Assembly: GCA_937906455.1 (NCBI GenBank)
Contig: CALCYT010000026.1
Span: 1 to 64,000 of the forward strand
Source: an uncultured Bacteroidales bacterium
Lineage (GTDB): Bacteria > Bacteroidota > Bacteroidia > Bacteroidales > F082
Length of the DNA stretch: 64,000 bases
Direction of reading: 5' to 3'
Shown here one piece after another: positions 46,643-55,540 of the stretch. Within the stretch, counting starts at the first letter, position 1, and each line of letters starts with the position of its first letter. The notes below the pieces were generated by a model. The model ran no database searches and was not told the origin of the DNA. It saw only the letters and a list, made by a program, of their open reading frames with translations. A program made the position numbers and the translations under genes.

Positions 46643-47744
46643 CGCTTGCCACCTTTCCCTGCGCCACTTCAAAAATCTTGTGGTTTACTTCAATGTTGTC
46701 CAACAGATATTGAATCCTTTGCCGTTGAGTGTCAGTGATAAACACTTGTCCGAAGTAATCGTTTCCGACAAGTTTCACTAACTGGGCGACACGGTTCTCG
46801 TCGAGTTTGTCAAAGATGTCATCGAGAAGCAGTATGGGCTTGAAACCCACTTTGTGATAGCTGAAATCGAACTGCGCGAGCTTCACCGCCACCATGAACG
46901 ACTTTTGCTGCCCTTGCGAGCCGAACTTCTTAACCGGATGATTGTCAATGAGAAACAGCAAGTCATCCTTGTGGATCCCCACATTCGTGTACGACGAATA
47001 TCTGTCTTTCTCAAGACTTTCCCGCAGCAGCAGCTCCATCGGTTTCTCATGCAACGCGCTGTCGTAAACGATGTCAACTTTTTCCGATGTGCCCGACACG
47101 ATGTCGTAATATTGTTGGAAAATGGGCATGAAATCATGTATGAATGCCTTTCTTTTCTCGTAAATCGGGCCGGCGTACCTGATGAGTTGCTCATCCCAGA
47201 GTGCTAAGAGGCTGGCGTCGAAAAAACGGTTTTCCCAAAACTGTTTGAGCTGGGTGTTGCGTTGCGCCAACACCTTGTTATATTGCAGCAAATCGCCGAG
47301 ATACACGGAGTCGAACTGCGAGATGACGCCGTCGATGAATTTTCTCCGCAAGTCGCTGCCGTCGTTAATCAAATCGCTGTCGTACGGCGAAATCATCACA
47401 AGCGGGATCTTGCCAATATGGTCGGCAAGACGCTCGTACTCTTTTTTGTTGCATCTGAACGACTTTTTCGTCGCTTCCTTCTGCACGCATGAAATCGTCT
47501 GGCTCTCGTCGTTGTCGGTAACGAAATCGCCGTGAATGGCGAAGAAATCCTCCCCGTGGAGTATGTTTTGCTTGTCGGATGTCGTGAAATAGCTTTTGCA
47601 GAAAGCTAAGTAGTAAATGGCGTCAAGAATATTGGTCTTCCCTGCCCCGTTGAGTCCCACGAAGCAGTTGATTTTCTCTGAGAACAGCATATCGGCCGAC
47701 TCGCAGTTTTTGAAATTTGTCAGCTTTAACTCCTTGAGAAACAT
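46635..47744 (-). CDS. recF: DNA replication and repair protein RecF
   Basis: 369 residues. Walker A GLNGAGKTNILDAIYYLAF is near residues 33-51, the signature region KKFGSQGQQKSF near 280, and Walker B LLLDDIFDKLDENR near 316. It loads RecA at single-strand gaps. It begins one base after porQ and overlaps the DUF721 gene. Confidence 0.95.
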   Translation of the reverse strand: MFLKELKLTNFKNCESADMLFSEKINCFVGLNGAGKTNILDAIYYLAFCKSYFTTSDKQNILHGEDFFAIHGDFVTDNDESQTISCVQKEATKKSFRCNKKEYERLADHIGKIPLVMISPYDSDLINDGSDLRRKFIDGVISQFDSVYLGDLLQYNKVLAQRNTQLKQFWENRFFDASLLALWDEQLIRYAGPIYEKRKAFIHDFMPIFQQYYDIVSGTSEKVDIVYDSALHEKPMELLLRESLEKDRYSSYTNVGIHKDDLLFLIDNHPVKKFGSQGQQKSFMVAVKLAQFDFSYHKVGFKPILLLDDIFDKLDENRVAQLVKLVGNDYFGQVFITDTQRQRIQYLLDNIEVNHKIFEVAQGKVASDE

Positions 47745-48797
47745 TTACTTGCCTTTCTTTGTCAATCTGTCAAGATTGGTTGATATGGTGATGTAGTTCG
47801 GTGAGCCATATATATGCATCTCCGACCTTGAGTAGTTTATGCTGAGTTGCCATATTTTTATCCCGACGCCGTATGAGAACCCGCACATGCCTTTCTTTGT
47901 GGGGGTCTGCAGATTCTGTCGCATCCCGTAGTTGTAAGCCGCTCTCAAGACGAGGTTCTTCCCGATGTATATCTCGCCGCCAAACACAAGATGTCTCATC
48001 ATATTGTCGGCGAATTGCGCCGCTGAGCTTTTTTTCTTTGTGGTGCCTGTCAGCGGGTCGTAATTGCCCTCCAAATCAAGCGGGTCGTCGTAAGTGAGGT
48101 CCCATTTCTGGATGTTCTCGTAAACGATGCTGAAGAGGAACGGCATGTGCTCAAGCCGTTTCGAGACGCCTGCCGACATCCTGAACGGCAGTTCGTTACG
48201 GTCGCCTTCGAAGTTGGAATACAGCTCATAACCGATGTTTCTCGCTGTCAGTGAAAACATCCAGCCTTCGCCGGTCCTGTAGCAGCCTGCGACATCCACT
48301 GCCAAAGCGAATGTCTTGAAACGCTCATATTGTATGCCGGCGAACTTCACATTGGCACCTATGCTCCAATGTGGCGTCAGCTGGCGCCCCCAGCCTATCA
48401 TGATGTTGTAATCCGACGGTGTGAACGTGCCGCCGTCAGCATTGCCATATTCATCGGTGTAGAGGAAATCGCCGAAACTGTGATAAAGCACCGTGCCGGT
48501 GAAAGTGCCTATATTACCGAAGGAACGGCCGTATTGCGCCATGCCATAGTTGATGTCTGCATAATAATTGACGTAAGATAACACCAAGGCGTTATGCATG
48601 TCGCTGTTAATCAACGCCGGATTGTATATCCCAAGCTCGATGTCGGAATCATATACCGATAAATCGGTGTTGCCGAGTGCCGCCACCCTCGCAGAACTCG
48701 TCATGTCGAGAAAACCATACGCGCCCTTCGACGTTTGTCCATGTATTTCAGCGACAAACATCGTCAAAAAACTCAATATGACTAATAATCTCTTCAT
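47745..48797 (-). CDS. porQ: Type IX secretion system protein PorQ
   Basis: 350 residues with a signal peptide (MKRLLVILSFLTMFVAEIHG). The PorV/PorQ family start is GAYGFLDMTSSARVAALGNT; the rest alternates as outer-membrane beta strands (YGMAQYGRSFGNIGTFTGTV, FGGEIYIGKNLVLRAAYNYG). PorQ is a T9SS component in the PorUVQZ attachment complex. The cargo at 1.9-3.6 kb has the matching sorting signal. Confidence 0.85.
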   Translation of the reverse strand: MKRLLVILSFLTMFVAEIHGQTSKGAYGFLDMTSSARVAALGNTDLSVYDSDIELGIYNPALINSDMHNALVLSYVNYYADINYGMAQYGRSFGNIGTFTGTVLYHSFGDFLYTDEYGNADGGTFTPSDYNIMIGWGRQLTPHWSIGANVKFAGIQYERFKTFALAVDVAGCYRTGEGWMFSLTARNIGYELYSNFEGDRNELPFRMSAGVSKRLEHMPFLFSIVYENIQKWDLTYDDPLDLEGNYDPLTGTTKKKSSAAQFADNMMRHLVFGGEIYIGKNLVLRAAYNYGMRQNLQTPTKKGMCGFSYGVGIKIWQLSINYSRSEMHIYGSPNYITISTNLDRLTKKGK

Positions 48798-48800
48798 ATC

Positions 48801-48834
48801 TCTAATGGCTAACAGCTAATGGCTAATAGCTATT
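48801..48834 (+). repeat. Short word repeat between porQ and nusB
   Basis: CTAATGGCTAACAGCTAATGG then GCTAATAGCTA (the first string truncated by one base in the core word). It uses a GCTAATG word similar to the one after kamE and supplies the stop codon of nusB. Confidence 0.65.
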
Positions 48835-49792
48835 TCTCCAACAATCCCAATCCTTTTTTCTCGATTTTCCCTGCATCAGTAAGCTTCTTCGCGAGCTTAT
48901 CGAGTATTCCGTTGACGAAAATCTTGCTCTTAGGGGTGCTGAAATACTTTGAAATCTCAATATATTCGTTCATCGTGACCTTCACTGGAATGAACGGGAA
49001 GCATACGAACTCGGTGAGAGCCATTTTGAGTATTATCATGTCCATCAGGCAGATGCGCTCTTTTTCCCAGTTGTTGGTGTTGTCGGCGATGAGTTTTCCG
49101 AACTCCTCGTAATGGTTTATCGTCTCGCGGAACAGCTCTTGGATGAATTCCTCATCGGCGTTGGCCTCCACATTCTCTGTCTTGTAAATCTCAGGCAGTT
49201 TCGTGTTGACGTCGAAGTTTTTCATCTTGGTGAAAAATTCAATCAGCATGGAGCTAACTAAATGATAATCATCGCAGAAGTATATGCTTTTGTCTTCATA
49301 GAAATCCTGCAGCACGTCAAGGTCGGCGAAATATTCGCTTATCATGGTGACGATGAATTTCTTGTCGCTCGCGAAGTTGTCGGTCTTGTCGGCCATGTAT
49401 TTCTTATATTCCGGGGTGTCTTTCATCATGGTGTAGTATTTTTTCACCACATCCTGATGGTCGTCGGCCCAGTTTATCTTCAGCGCAGCCTCGTGTTTCT
49501 TGAAATCAACGTTGTCTTCAATCACGTTGAGAAGGCGGTTGTTCACATATTTCATGTTCGGATGCAGATCCTCGTATGTCGGAATGTATTTGTGCTTGTT
49601 CTCGGTGATTTTATTCTCCGCGAAGCGTTTTGTCTCAACGAGGAACGACAGCTGCCAGATGAACAGCTCGTACAGCTTGCCGATGCTCTCGAGCAAATTC
49701 TTAATTCCGTTGTTGATGTTGGTCTCGCCCGATTCGATATAGGCGTAAAGGGCTTGCAACACTTTGATTCTCAAAAACCTTCTGTTTAACAT
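48830..49792 (-). CDS. nusB: Transcription antitermination factor NusB (long Bacteroidota form)
   Basis: 320 residues, about twice the E. coli length but usual in Bacteroidota. The C-terminal domain (MDMIILKMALTEFVCFPFIP, NEYIEISKYFSTPKSKIFVN, GILDKLA) is the NusB fold, preceded by a family-specific helical region. It binds boxA RNA in rRNA antitermination. Promoter at 49823-49831. Confidence 0.92.
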   Translation of the reverse strand: MLNRRFLRIKVLQALYAYIESGETNINNGIKNLLESIGKLYELFIWQLSFLVETKRFAENKITENKHKYIPTYEDLHPNMKYVNNRLLNVIEDNVDFKKHEAALKINWADDHQDVVKKYYTMMKDTPEYKKYMADKTDNFASDKKFIVTMISEYFADLDVLQDFYEDKSIYFCDDYHLVSSMLIEFFTKMKNFDVNTKLPEIYKTENVEANADEEFIQELFRETINHYEEFGKLIADNTNNWEKERICLMDMIILKMALTEFVCFPFIPVKVTMNEYIEISKYFSTPKSKIFVNGILDKLAKKLTDAGKIEKKGLGLLEK

Positions 49793-49822
49793 GGTTTAAA
49801 AAATTAAAAAACTTTTCAGACT

Positions 49823-49831
49823 GCAAAGATA
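49823..49831 (-). promoter_or_regulatory. Promoter of nusB-porQ-recF unit
   Basis: Minus-strand TATCTTTGC, 30 bases before the nusB ATG. Confidence 0.55.
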
Positions 49832-49837
49832 CAAAAT

Positions 49838-51802
49838 TTATCGTTTCAGCAACATTCTGAATAAGATATTAAAATCTTTCTGTATGGTATAGTCGCGGGC
49901 GTACATCACGTTCAGGCGGCCGCGCGCCTCGTCGGACAGCTCTCCCTCGGCAATCGACGAAGGATTGTAAATGCCTTTCTTGATGTTTGGAAGACGTTGG
50001 ACGTCAATGACTTCGGTAGGACAATAGCCCACCCATGAATAACGCCCGAACAGCACCTTGAAGCAGTCGCCAAGGAACTTGACGGGCTTGTTGACAAACC
50101 AAGCGGCGAATATCCAGAAAACGATGCCGAAAAATGATATGGAGAAGTCGAAAAGACGTTTTTTCCTTTTGTTTTGGACGGTGCTGATAGTGCGGATATC
50201 AACGGTATAGAGGTCGCCGCGCGTGTTGATGGAGTTGCTGCCTATTATCGACAAGGTGTCAACAGGCGCTATTTTGTAATCGAGTTTGTTGGCGTGCCAT
50301 GCCACCATCTTGTCGATAATCTCCTGGTGTGTGATGTCCTTTGAGCAGAAAATTATCTCGGTGATCTTGTAAATGCCAATGATGTCAGGCACTTGCGCGA
50401 TATTGCCGAGGTAGTTGTCAGGAACGTCTTTCTCGTTGTCGGGCATAACTAAACCGACGAAATCAGGCTTGATGGAGGTGCTTTTCAGCAGCCGTTCAAC
50501 ACGTTTTGTCTCATCGGGTCCACCAATCACTAAAAAACGTTTTTTGGCATTCTTACCATATTGAAAATCATGTAGTTTGAGTACATAACCTAAAGTTCTG
50601 CTTAAAGTCATTTGCAATGCCATCCAGATGGTCCCTAAGAGTATCAGGGCTCTTGAGAAACGCAGATGTGTGGGGAGCAGAGCATATAAAATCAGGATTA
50701 TGACGCTGCCTATCAAGGTGCCGCCGACAGCCGGATAAATACGGTAAGGCTTGTCGTAACCGCCTACAAAATAAGATGTTACGAGCCATATCAGCAGATA
50801 AACCGGCAATATTATCGTGAAAAGCGGTGTCATGGGATATGAGCCGGTGCCGTCGTATATCATGTAATGCCCCCAGAAATAACTGATGGCGGCAAGACCT
50901 GCATAGCCTATCACTGCCTCGATGAGCGGCATGTAAATCTTGCCCAGAAACTGCGACAGCAAGGCGAGAAATGCCCTGAAATATATCGCAAGGTTGATGA
51001 AAAACGAGAACAGCCGCGCCCTGTGTTGCCCGAAATGCTTCTTGGCGAATATCTCCATCGCCTTGTAAAACACAAAGACATAGTTGACGCTGGTCTTCTT
51101 TGTGCTTTCTCCTTTATAATGTATGATGCGCGTCTCTGGGAAATAGTAGTTCTTGTATCCCGCCAAAGTGATGCGGTACGACAGGTCGATGTCCTCGCCA
51201 TACATGAAAAACGTCTCGTCGAGAAGCCCGCATTTTTCAAGCGTCTCACGCCTTAGCATCATAAACGCGCCTGCAAGTATGTCAACCGAATTGACCTCAT
51301 CTTCAGGCAGATAGCCGAGATGGTATTTCGAGAAACGCCGCGAATGCGGAAACAGCTTTGAAAGCCCGAAAATCTTATAGAATGCCGTCATCGGGGTGGG
51401 CAGACCGCGTTTCGACTCGGGCAGAAACTGTCCCTTGCCATCGACCATCTTCACGCCGAGACCGCCGGCATCGGGATGCGAGTCCATGAAAGATATGCAC
51501 TTGCTGAAGGTGTCGTCCTCCACCACGGTGTCGGGATTGAGCAGCAGGACGTACTCGCCTTTCGATACCCTTATCGCCTGATTGTTGGCCTTCGCGAAAC
51601 CCACATTGTCCTTGTTGGCGATGACTCTCACGTCAGGAAACTTCGTGGCAAGCATCCTCAACGAGCCGTCAACGGAGTTGTTGTCAACAACAAACACCTC
51701 TCCCTCAATGCCTTCCATGGCGCGACGCACTGAAAACAAGCATTGCTCAAGAAAATGCTCGACGTTATAATTGACTATGACGACAGATAATTTCATTACC
51801 AT
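49838..51802 (-). CDS. Fusion: family 2 glycosyltransferase plus degenerate polyprenyl glycosylphosphotransferase
   Basis: 654 residues. Residues 1-~240 are a GT2 domain (VVIVNYNVEHFLEQCL, VVDNNSVDGSL, LLNPDTVVEDD). Then come four to five membrane helices (~265-430), a Rossmann-like CoA-binding domain (KRFLVIGGPDETKRVERLL) and a short C-terminal stretch resembling the ends of WbaP-type phosphotransferases (FDFSISFFGIVFWIFAAW, MYARDYTIQKDFNILFRML). The central catalytic KFRSM and DE segment is missing, so the second half is probably a membrane scaffold. It diverges from the next gene. Confidence 0.85.
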   Translation of the reverse strand: MVMKLSVVIVNYNVEHFLEQCLFSVRRAMEGIEGEVFVVDNNSVDGSLRMLATKFPDVRVIANKDNVGFAKANNQAIRVSKGEYVLLLNPDTVVEDDTFSKCISFMDSHPDAGGLGVKMVDGKGQFLPESKRGLPTPMTAFYKIFGLSKLFPHSRRFSKYHLGYLPEDEVNSVDILAGAFMMLRRETLEKCGLLDETFFMYGEDIDLSYRITLAGYKNYYFPETRIIHYKGESTKKTSVNYVFVFYKAMEIFAKKHFGQHRARLFSFFINLAIYFRAFLALLSQFLGKIYMPLIEAVIGYAGLAAISYFWGHYMIYDGTGSYPMTPLFTIILPVYLLIWLVTSYFVGGYDKPYRIYPAVGGTLIGSVIILILYALLPTHLRFSRALILLGTIWMALQMTLSRTLGYVLKLHDFQYGKNAKKRFLVIGGPDETKRVERLLKSTSIKPDFVGLVMPDNEKDVPDNYLGNIAQVPDIIGIYKITEIIFCSKDITHQEIIDKMVAWHANKLDYKIAPVDTLSIIGSNSINTRGDLYTVDIRTISTVQNKRKKRLFDFSISFFGIVFWIFAAWFVNKPVKFLGDCFKVLFGRYSWVGYCPTEVIDVQRLPNIKKGIYNPSSIAEGELSDEARGRLNVMYARDYTIQKDFNILFRMLLKR

Positions 51803-51813
51803 CTTTTAAAACG

Positions 51814-51822
51814 GCAAAAATA
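51814..51822 (-). promoter_or_regulatory. Promoter of the GT2 fusion gene
   Basis: Minus-strand TATTTTTGC, 12 bases before the ATG. Confidence 0.5.
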
Positions 51823-51869
51823 AACAAAATATTATTGCGACGATTTTTTATTTCATAAAATAATTTAGT

Positions 51870-51878
51870 TATCTTTGC
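51870..51878 (+). promoter_or_regulatory. Promoter of the formyltransferase-like gene
   Basis: TATCTTTGC ends 11 bases before the chosen ATG; the message would be almost leaderless. Confidence 0.5.
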
Positions 51879-51889
51879 GCTTTATTTGT

Positions 51890-53527
51890 ATGATGGATTT
51901 TGACAAGAAGATACGGTTTGGCGTGATGCTCGACGGCGACACCCTCGAACAATGGCAGCTTGAATGTGTTAATCTGCTGACAGACAATGGCGTAGAGCTG
52001 GTATTGGTCATCAAAAACGGTGACAAGCACAAGCCTTATAAGTCGTTTGCCGACAAGCTTTTGCATTATCCGTACCGACAGATTTTGTTCAGGATTTGGC
52101 ACAGGTATTTCTTCAAACCCGATGCGAAAAAGTTGACGGCATTTCGACCGGAGCGTGGCGGAGTGGAGAAATCTCCCGCTATAATGACTGTAATCCCAAC
52201 AATCAAAGGCATTTCCACGTATTTTGATAAAGAAGACATTGCCGTGATCAAATCCTTCGGCCTCGACTTCATCCTTCGTTTCGGCTTCGACATTATCAGA
52301 GGCGAGGTCTTGAATTGCGCCAAGTACGGTGTCTGGTCGTTTCATCATGACGATGAACGTGTTGTGCGCGGCGGCCCGCCCGGATTCTGGGAGTTCATGC
52401 GGAAAATCCCGCAAAACGGCGTCATTTTGCAACAGCTGACCGATGAATTGGATAAAGGTATGATAATCAGTCGTTTACAGTTCAATACAGAGCTGCATTC
52501 CTATAAATTTCATCTCAACAAATTGCTGAAGGAATCGGCGTTTATGCCTTTGCAGGCCTGCAAGAGACTGATTGTCAACGGAAAAATAGAGCCTGAGCTG
52601 TCGCAGTCGAACGCGCCTATATTGCATCCGCCGAAGAATATGCAAATGCTCAGGTATTTCTGGCTTTGTTGCTGGAGAAAGGTGTCGTTCCATTTCAACT
52701 ATCTCTTCCGACAAGAAGACTGGAATGTTGGCTATTATATTGATAATCAATCATCTCCGCATTGGTTGAATCCGCCAAAGTCAGACTATTTCGCCGACCC
52801 GTTTGTAATCTCAAATGAAGAAGACACCTATCTGTTTTTTGAATGGTTTTCAAACAAAAACGGGAAGGCAGACCTCGCCGTTGCCAAGAAATCGGAGAAT
52901 TTTGAGGTTTATCATAAGATAACTGATTTTCCGGAGCATCGCTCCTACCCTTTTGTGTTTGAATATCAAGGTGTTATATATTGTGTGCCGGAAGCGAACA
53001 AAACAAATAAGGTGTCGTTGTACAAATTTGAAGATAATAAATTGACATTGGACTGCGATTTATTAAACGGCTGTTATGTGGATTCCACCTTGTGTCATCA
53101 TGATGACGGCAAATGGTATCTTTTCACTACGCCACAAAAAGCGTCGCACACCCATCTTATGATATTTGTCGCAGACGAGTTGCGGGGCACGTATCGCCCT
53201 CATTTCAACAATCCCGTTAAGGTTGATTGCTCCGACTCGCGCATGGCCGGAAAGATACAAAAAATCGACGGTGATTTGGTTCGCCCGGGGCAAAACAGCA
53301 CTCGTCACTATGGTGAAAGCATTACTTTAAATAAAATACTTCAACTTGATGAATATCAATATATTGAAGAAACAATAAAAGAGATAAAACCTGATGAAAA
53401 ATGGAAGTATAACCGAGGCATTCACACCATCAACAGCGACGGTGGCGTTACTGTTTTCGACGCCAAACGGTTTGCTTTCAGCTGGCAAGGACTGTTGCAA
53501 CAAATACGCCAACGCACTAAAGTCTAA
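51890..53527 (+). CDS. Formyltransferase-like domain fused to GIPC-transferase-like beta-propeller
   Basis: 545 residues from MMDFDKKIRFGVMLD. The first ~225 residues resemble the formyl-transferase fold (GVWSFHHDDERVVRGGPPGF, LDKGMIISR). The C-terminal ~270 resemble the glucosamine inositolphosphorylceramide transferase-like five-bladed domain (DYFADPFVISNEEDTYLFFE, YPFVFEYQGVIYCVPEA). It probably modifies a surface glycan, between a glycosyltransferase and a flippase gene. Residues ~84-99 are encoded by a REP-like palindrome in frame. Confidence 0.75.
   Translation: MMDFDKKIRFGVMLDGDTLEQWQLECVNLLTDNGVELVLVIKNGDKHKPYKSFADKLLHYPYRQILFRIWHRYFFKPDAKKLTAFRPERGGVEKSPAIMTVIPTIKGISTYFDKEDIAVIKSFGLDFILRFGFDIIRGEVLNCAKYGVWSFHHDDERVVRGGPPGFWEFMRKIPQNGVILQQLTDELDKGMIISRLQFNTELHSYKFHLNKLLKESAFMPLQACKRLIVNGKIEPELSQSNAPILHPPKNMQMLRYFWLCCWRKVSFHFNYLFRQEDWNVGYYIDNQSSPHWLNPPKSDYFADPFVISNEEDTYLFFEWFSNKNGKADLAVAKKSENFEVYHKITDFPEHRSYPFVFEYQGVIYCVPEANKTNKVSLYKFEDNKLTLDCDLLNGCYVDSTLCHHDDGKWYLFTTPQKASHTHLMIFVADELRGTYRPHFNNPVKVDCSDSRMAGKIQKIDGDLVRPGQNSTRHYGESITLNKILQLDEYQYIEETIKEIKPDEKWKYNRGIHTINSDGGVTVFDAKRFAFSWQGLLQQIRQRTKV
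52139..52188. repeat. REP-like element inside a coding sequence
   Basis: GGCATTTCGACCGGAGCGTG continuing through GAGTGGAGAAATCTC to ATAATGAC matches the intergenic elements at 13.1, 14.8 and 37.6 kb. It keeps the reading frame open and encodes AFRPERGGVEKSPAIM. Confidence 0.75.
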
Positions 53528-53536
53528 GGTCTAAAA
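53517..53536 (+). repeat. Word repeat at the end of the formyltransferase-like gene
   Basis: CTAAAGTCTAAGGTCTAAAA contains three GTCTAA-like words and the stop codon. Confidence 0.55.
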
Positions 53537-53544
53537 ACAAAAAG

Positions 53545-54867
53545 ATGTTAAAAAAAATATTCGGCACATTCGGAACCCGCGTCTTGAACGCCATCTGCAA
53601 CTTCATAACGTTGTGGTTTGGAACGCATTATCTCGGTGCGGAGGCATGGGGCATCGGCGGCATAGTGCTTCTCGACGTGTCGCTGCTGCTCATTGGAGTG
53701 GAGTTTCTTGCAGGCAGCGGACTGATTTATTTCACGCCGAGGAAGTCGTATCGCACCTTGTTCAAGATTTCATACATCTGGAGTGCGCTTGTCGTGGCGT
53801 TCTACGCCCTGATAATATATCTTTGCTCGCTTGTCCATATCGATTTCACACAAGGTTTAGGCAGATTGTTCGGCATGAGAGCCGAGTTCATTCCCGAAGG
53901 CTATCACGGCATGGTTTTGCTGCTTGTTTTCATCTATAGTCTGCACAATTTCAACCTCACCACCCTTCTCGGAAAAGAACGCGTCGGGACGAATAACATA
54001 TTGTTTATCATACAGTTCATCACACAGATGCTTTCGATGCTGTTCTACATCTTCGTGATTGGCATACGCGATGCCAATGCCTTTGTTTACTCGCTTCTCA
54101 CGGGTTACATCGTAGGTTATCTTTGCGGATTGACGCAGATATGGCCATATCTGAGAGACGAAAGCTCTGATTCGATAACGCAAACCGTCAAAGAGATGTT
54201 CAGATTCGGGAGCATAATACAACTCTCGACTCTTGTCTCGACGCTCAACAGAAGGCTCAGCCTCCTGATAATCAAAAGCTTCTGGGGCAATGCACAGGTC
54301 GGTGTTTTTAACGCGGCATCACAAGTGTCTGAGTCACCTAAGATGATAGGACAGAGCATCGCCATGGTACAGTTCTCAAGGATTAGTAACTTGAGGGACA
54401 ACGACACGGCGGCACGGCTGACACTACAGCTGCTCAAGATTGCCATGGTGCTTACAGCGGTCTGTATCTTCATAGTCTGCATCGTCCCGACAAGTGTATA
54501 TTCATGGCTTTTCACTAAAGATTTTGCAGAGATGCGCGTCGTGATGATAGCTCTTGCGCCGGGAGTGGTGTTTATGGCGGCAAACATGGTTCTATGTCAT
54601 TATTTTTCAGGCGTCAACATGCCGAAACACAACCTCTTCGGAGCCTTGGTCGGCCTTGCCGTGACAGTACCGTCACTTTATCTTTTAATACCGTCGTTCG
54701 GGATGGTGGGAGCAGGTATCTCGGCATCGTTAACTCATTTAGCTACAATCATTTACCAATGGATAGTATTCAAGAGAATTAACAAGACTTCTAACAAGGA
54801 ATTGTTGATTACCAAGGAAGACATGGTGATGCTAAAAGAAGCTGTTTATGGTGTTTTTAAGCGATAG
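53545..54867 (+). CDS. Polysaccharide flippase (MATE/Wzx-like)
   Basis: 440 residues, 12 or more membrane helices, MOP superfamily. FGTFGTRVLNAICNFITLW and the C-terminal VGAGISASLTHLATIIYQW are typical of oligosaccharide flippases. It starts 17 bases after the formyltransferase-like gene and probably exports the lipid-linked glycan made by this small cluster. Confidence 0.87.
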   Translation: MLKKIFGTFGTRVLNAICNFITLWFGTHYLGAEAWGIGGIVLLDVSLLLIGVEFLAGSGLIYFTPRKSYRTLFKISYIWSALVVAFYALIIYLCSLVHIDFTQGLGRLFGMRAEFIPEGYHGMVLLLVFIYSLHNFNLTTLLGKERVGTNNILFIIQFITQMLSMLFYIFVIGIRDANAFVYSLLTGYIVGYLCGLTQIWPYLRDESSDSITQTVKEMFRFGSIIQLSTLVSTLNRRLSLLIIKSFWGNAQVGVFNAASQVSESPKMIGQSIAMVQFSRISNLRDNDTAARLTLQLLKIAMVLTAVCIFIVCIVPTSVYSWLFTKDFAEMRVVMIALAPGVVFMAANMVLCHYFSGVNMPKHNLFGALVGLAVTVPSLYLLIPSFGMVGAGISASLTHLATIIYQWIVFKRINKTSNKELLITKEDMVMLKEAVYGVFKR

Positions 54868-54963
54868 AAATAATGTATGGACGAACTTCATAATATTGAC
54901 CATAATTAAATTTCAAAAACGACAGAACAACTCAAAAAATTTGTATCTTTGCAAAAAATAAAT

Positions 54964-55473
54964 ATGACAAAAGACGACAATAACATCAATTATGCCAACG
55001 ATGACGAACACAATGAGATTGTAGGCGCGATGTCGGTTTTTTTAGATAACTGCCAACCTAAAGTAGGAATCTTTTGGTACGACATAAATGAAAACAATTT
55101 ATTTGGCATTGAAAAAATTGATGCAGACAAGGCCGTTTTTGTGAACGGGAAAGCCACTGTCGGCAAGCTGCATAAGACTTATTGGCAGAAACAACATCAT
55201 CGGGCAGTGCAAAAAAAAGACGTTACATCTATCTTTTACAATGAACATAACTACACCATGATTCCCCGTGGACGCATCTTTCTTGATGAAAAAGACGGAA
55301 AATTCTATGTTTATGTCGGTCACTGGCTTGCCGACGGCATTGATGGTCACCAAATTGATATTAATAATTTCCGCGAAGTGCTTGCCGATGAGTTCAATCT
55401 GCCCGACGATTTCGAGTTTGTAATCGACTATCACTGGGACATAGGTCACGGCTGGAGCGAGGAACTATTGTGA
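54964..55473 (+). CDS. Hypothetical protein
   Basis: 169 residues from MTKDDNNINYANDDEHNEIV; an earlier start overlaps the -7 box (TATCTTTGC, about 54944-54952). It is soluble and rich in Asp, His and aromatic residues, with conserved-looking stretches KVGIFWYDINENNLFGI and PRGRIFLDEKDGKFYVYVGH. No family is recognised. The next gene, parE, has its own promoter. Confidence 0.75.
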   Translation: MTKDDNNINYANDDEHNEIVGAMSVFLDNCQPKVGIFWYDINENNLFGIEKIDADKAVFVNGKATVGKLHKTYWQKQHHRAVQKKDVTSIFYNEHNYTMIPRGRIFLDEKDGKFYVYVGHWLADGIDGHQIDINNFREVLADEFNLPDDFEFVIDYHWDIGHGWSEELL

Positions 55474-55540
55474 TTTTTCTCAATTTTTCATTGACTTTCG
55501 AAAATTTTTTTGTATTTTTGCAGAAAGTTAATTTGAGAAC

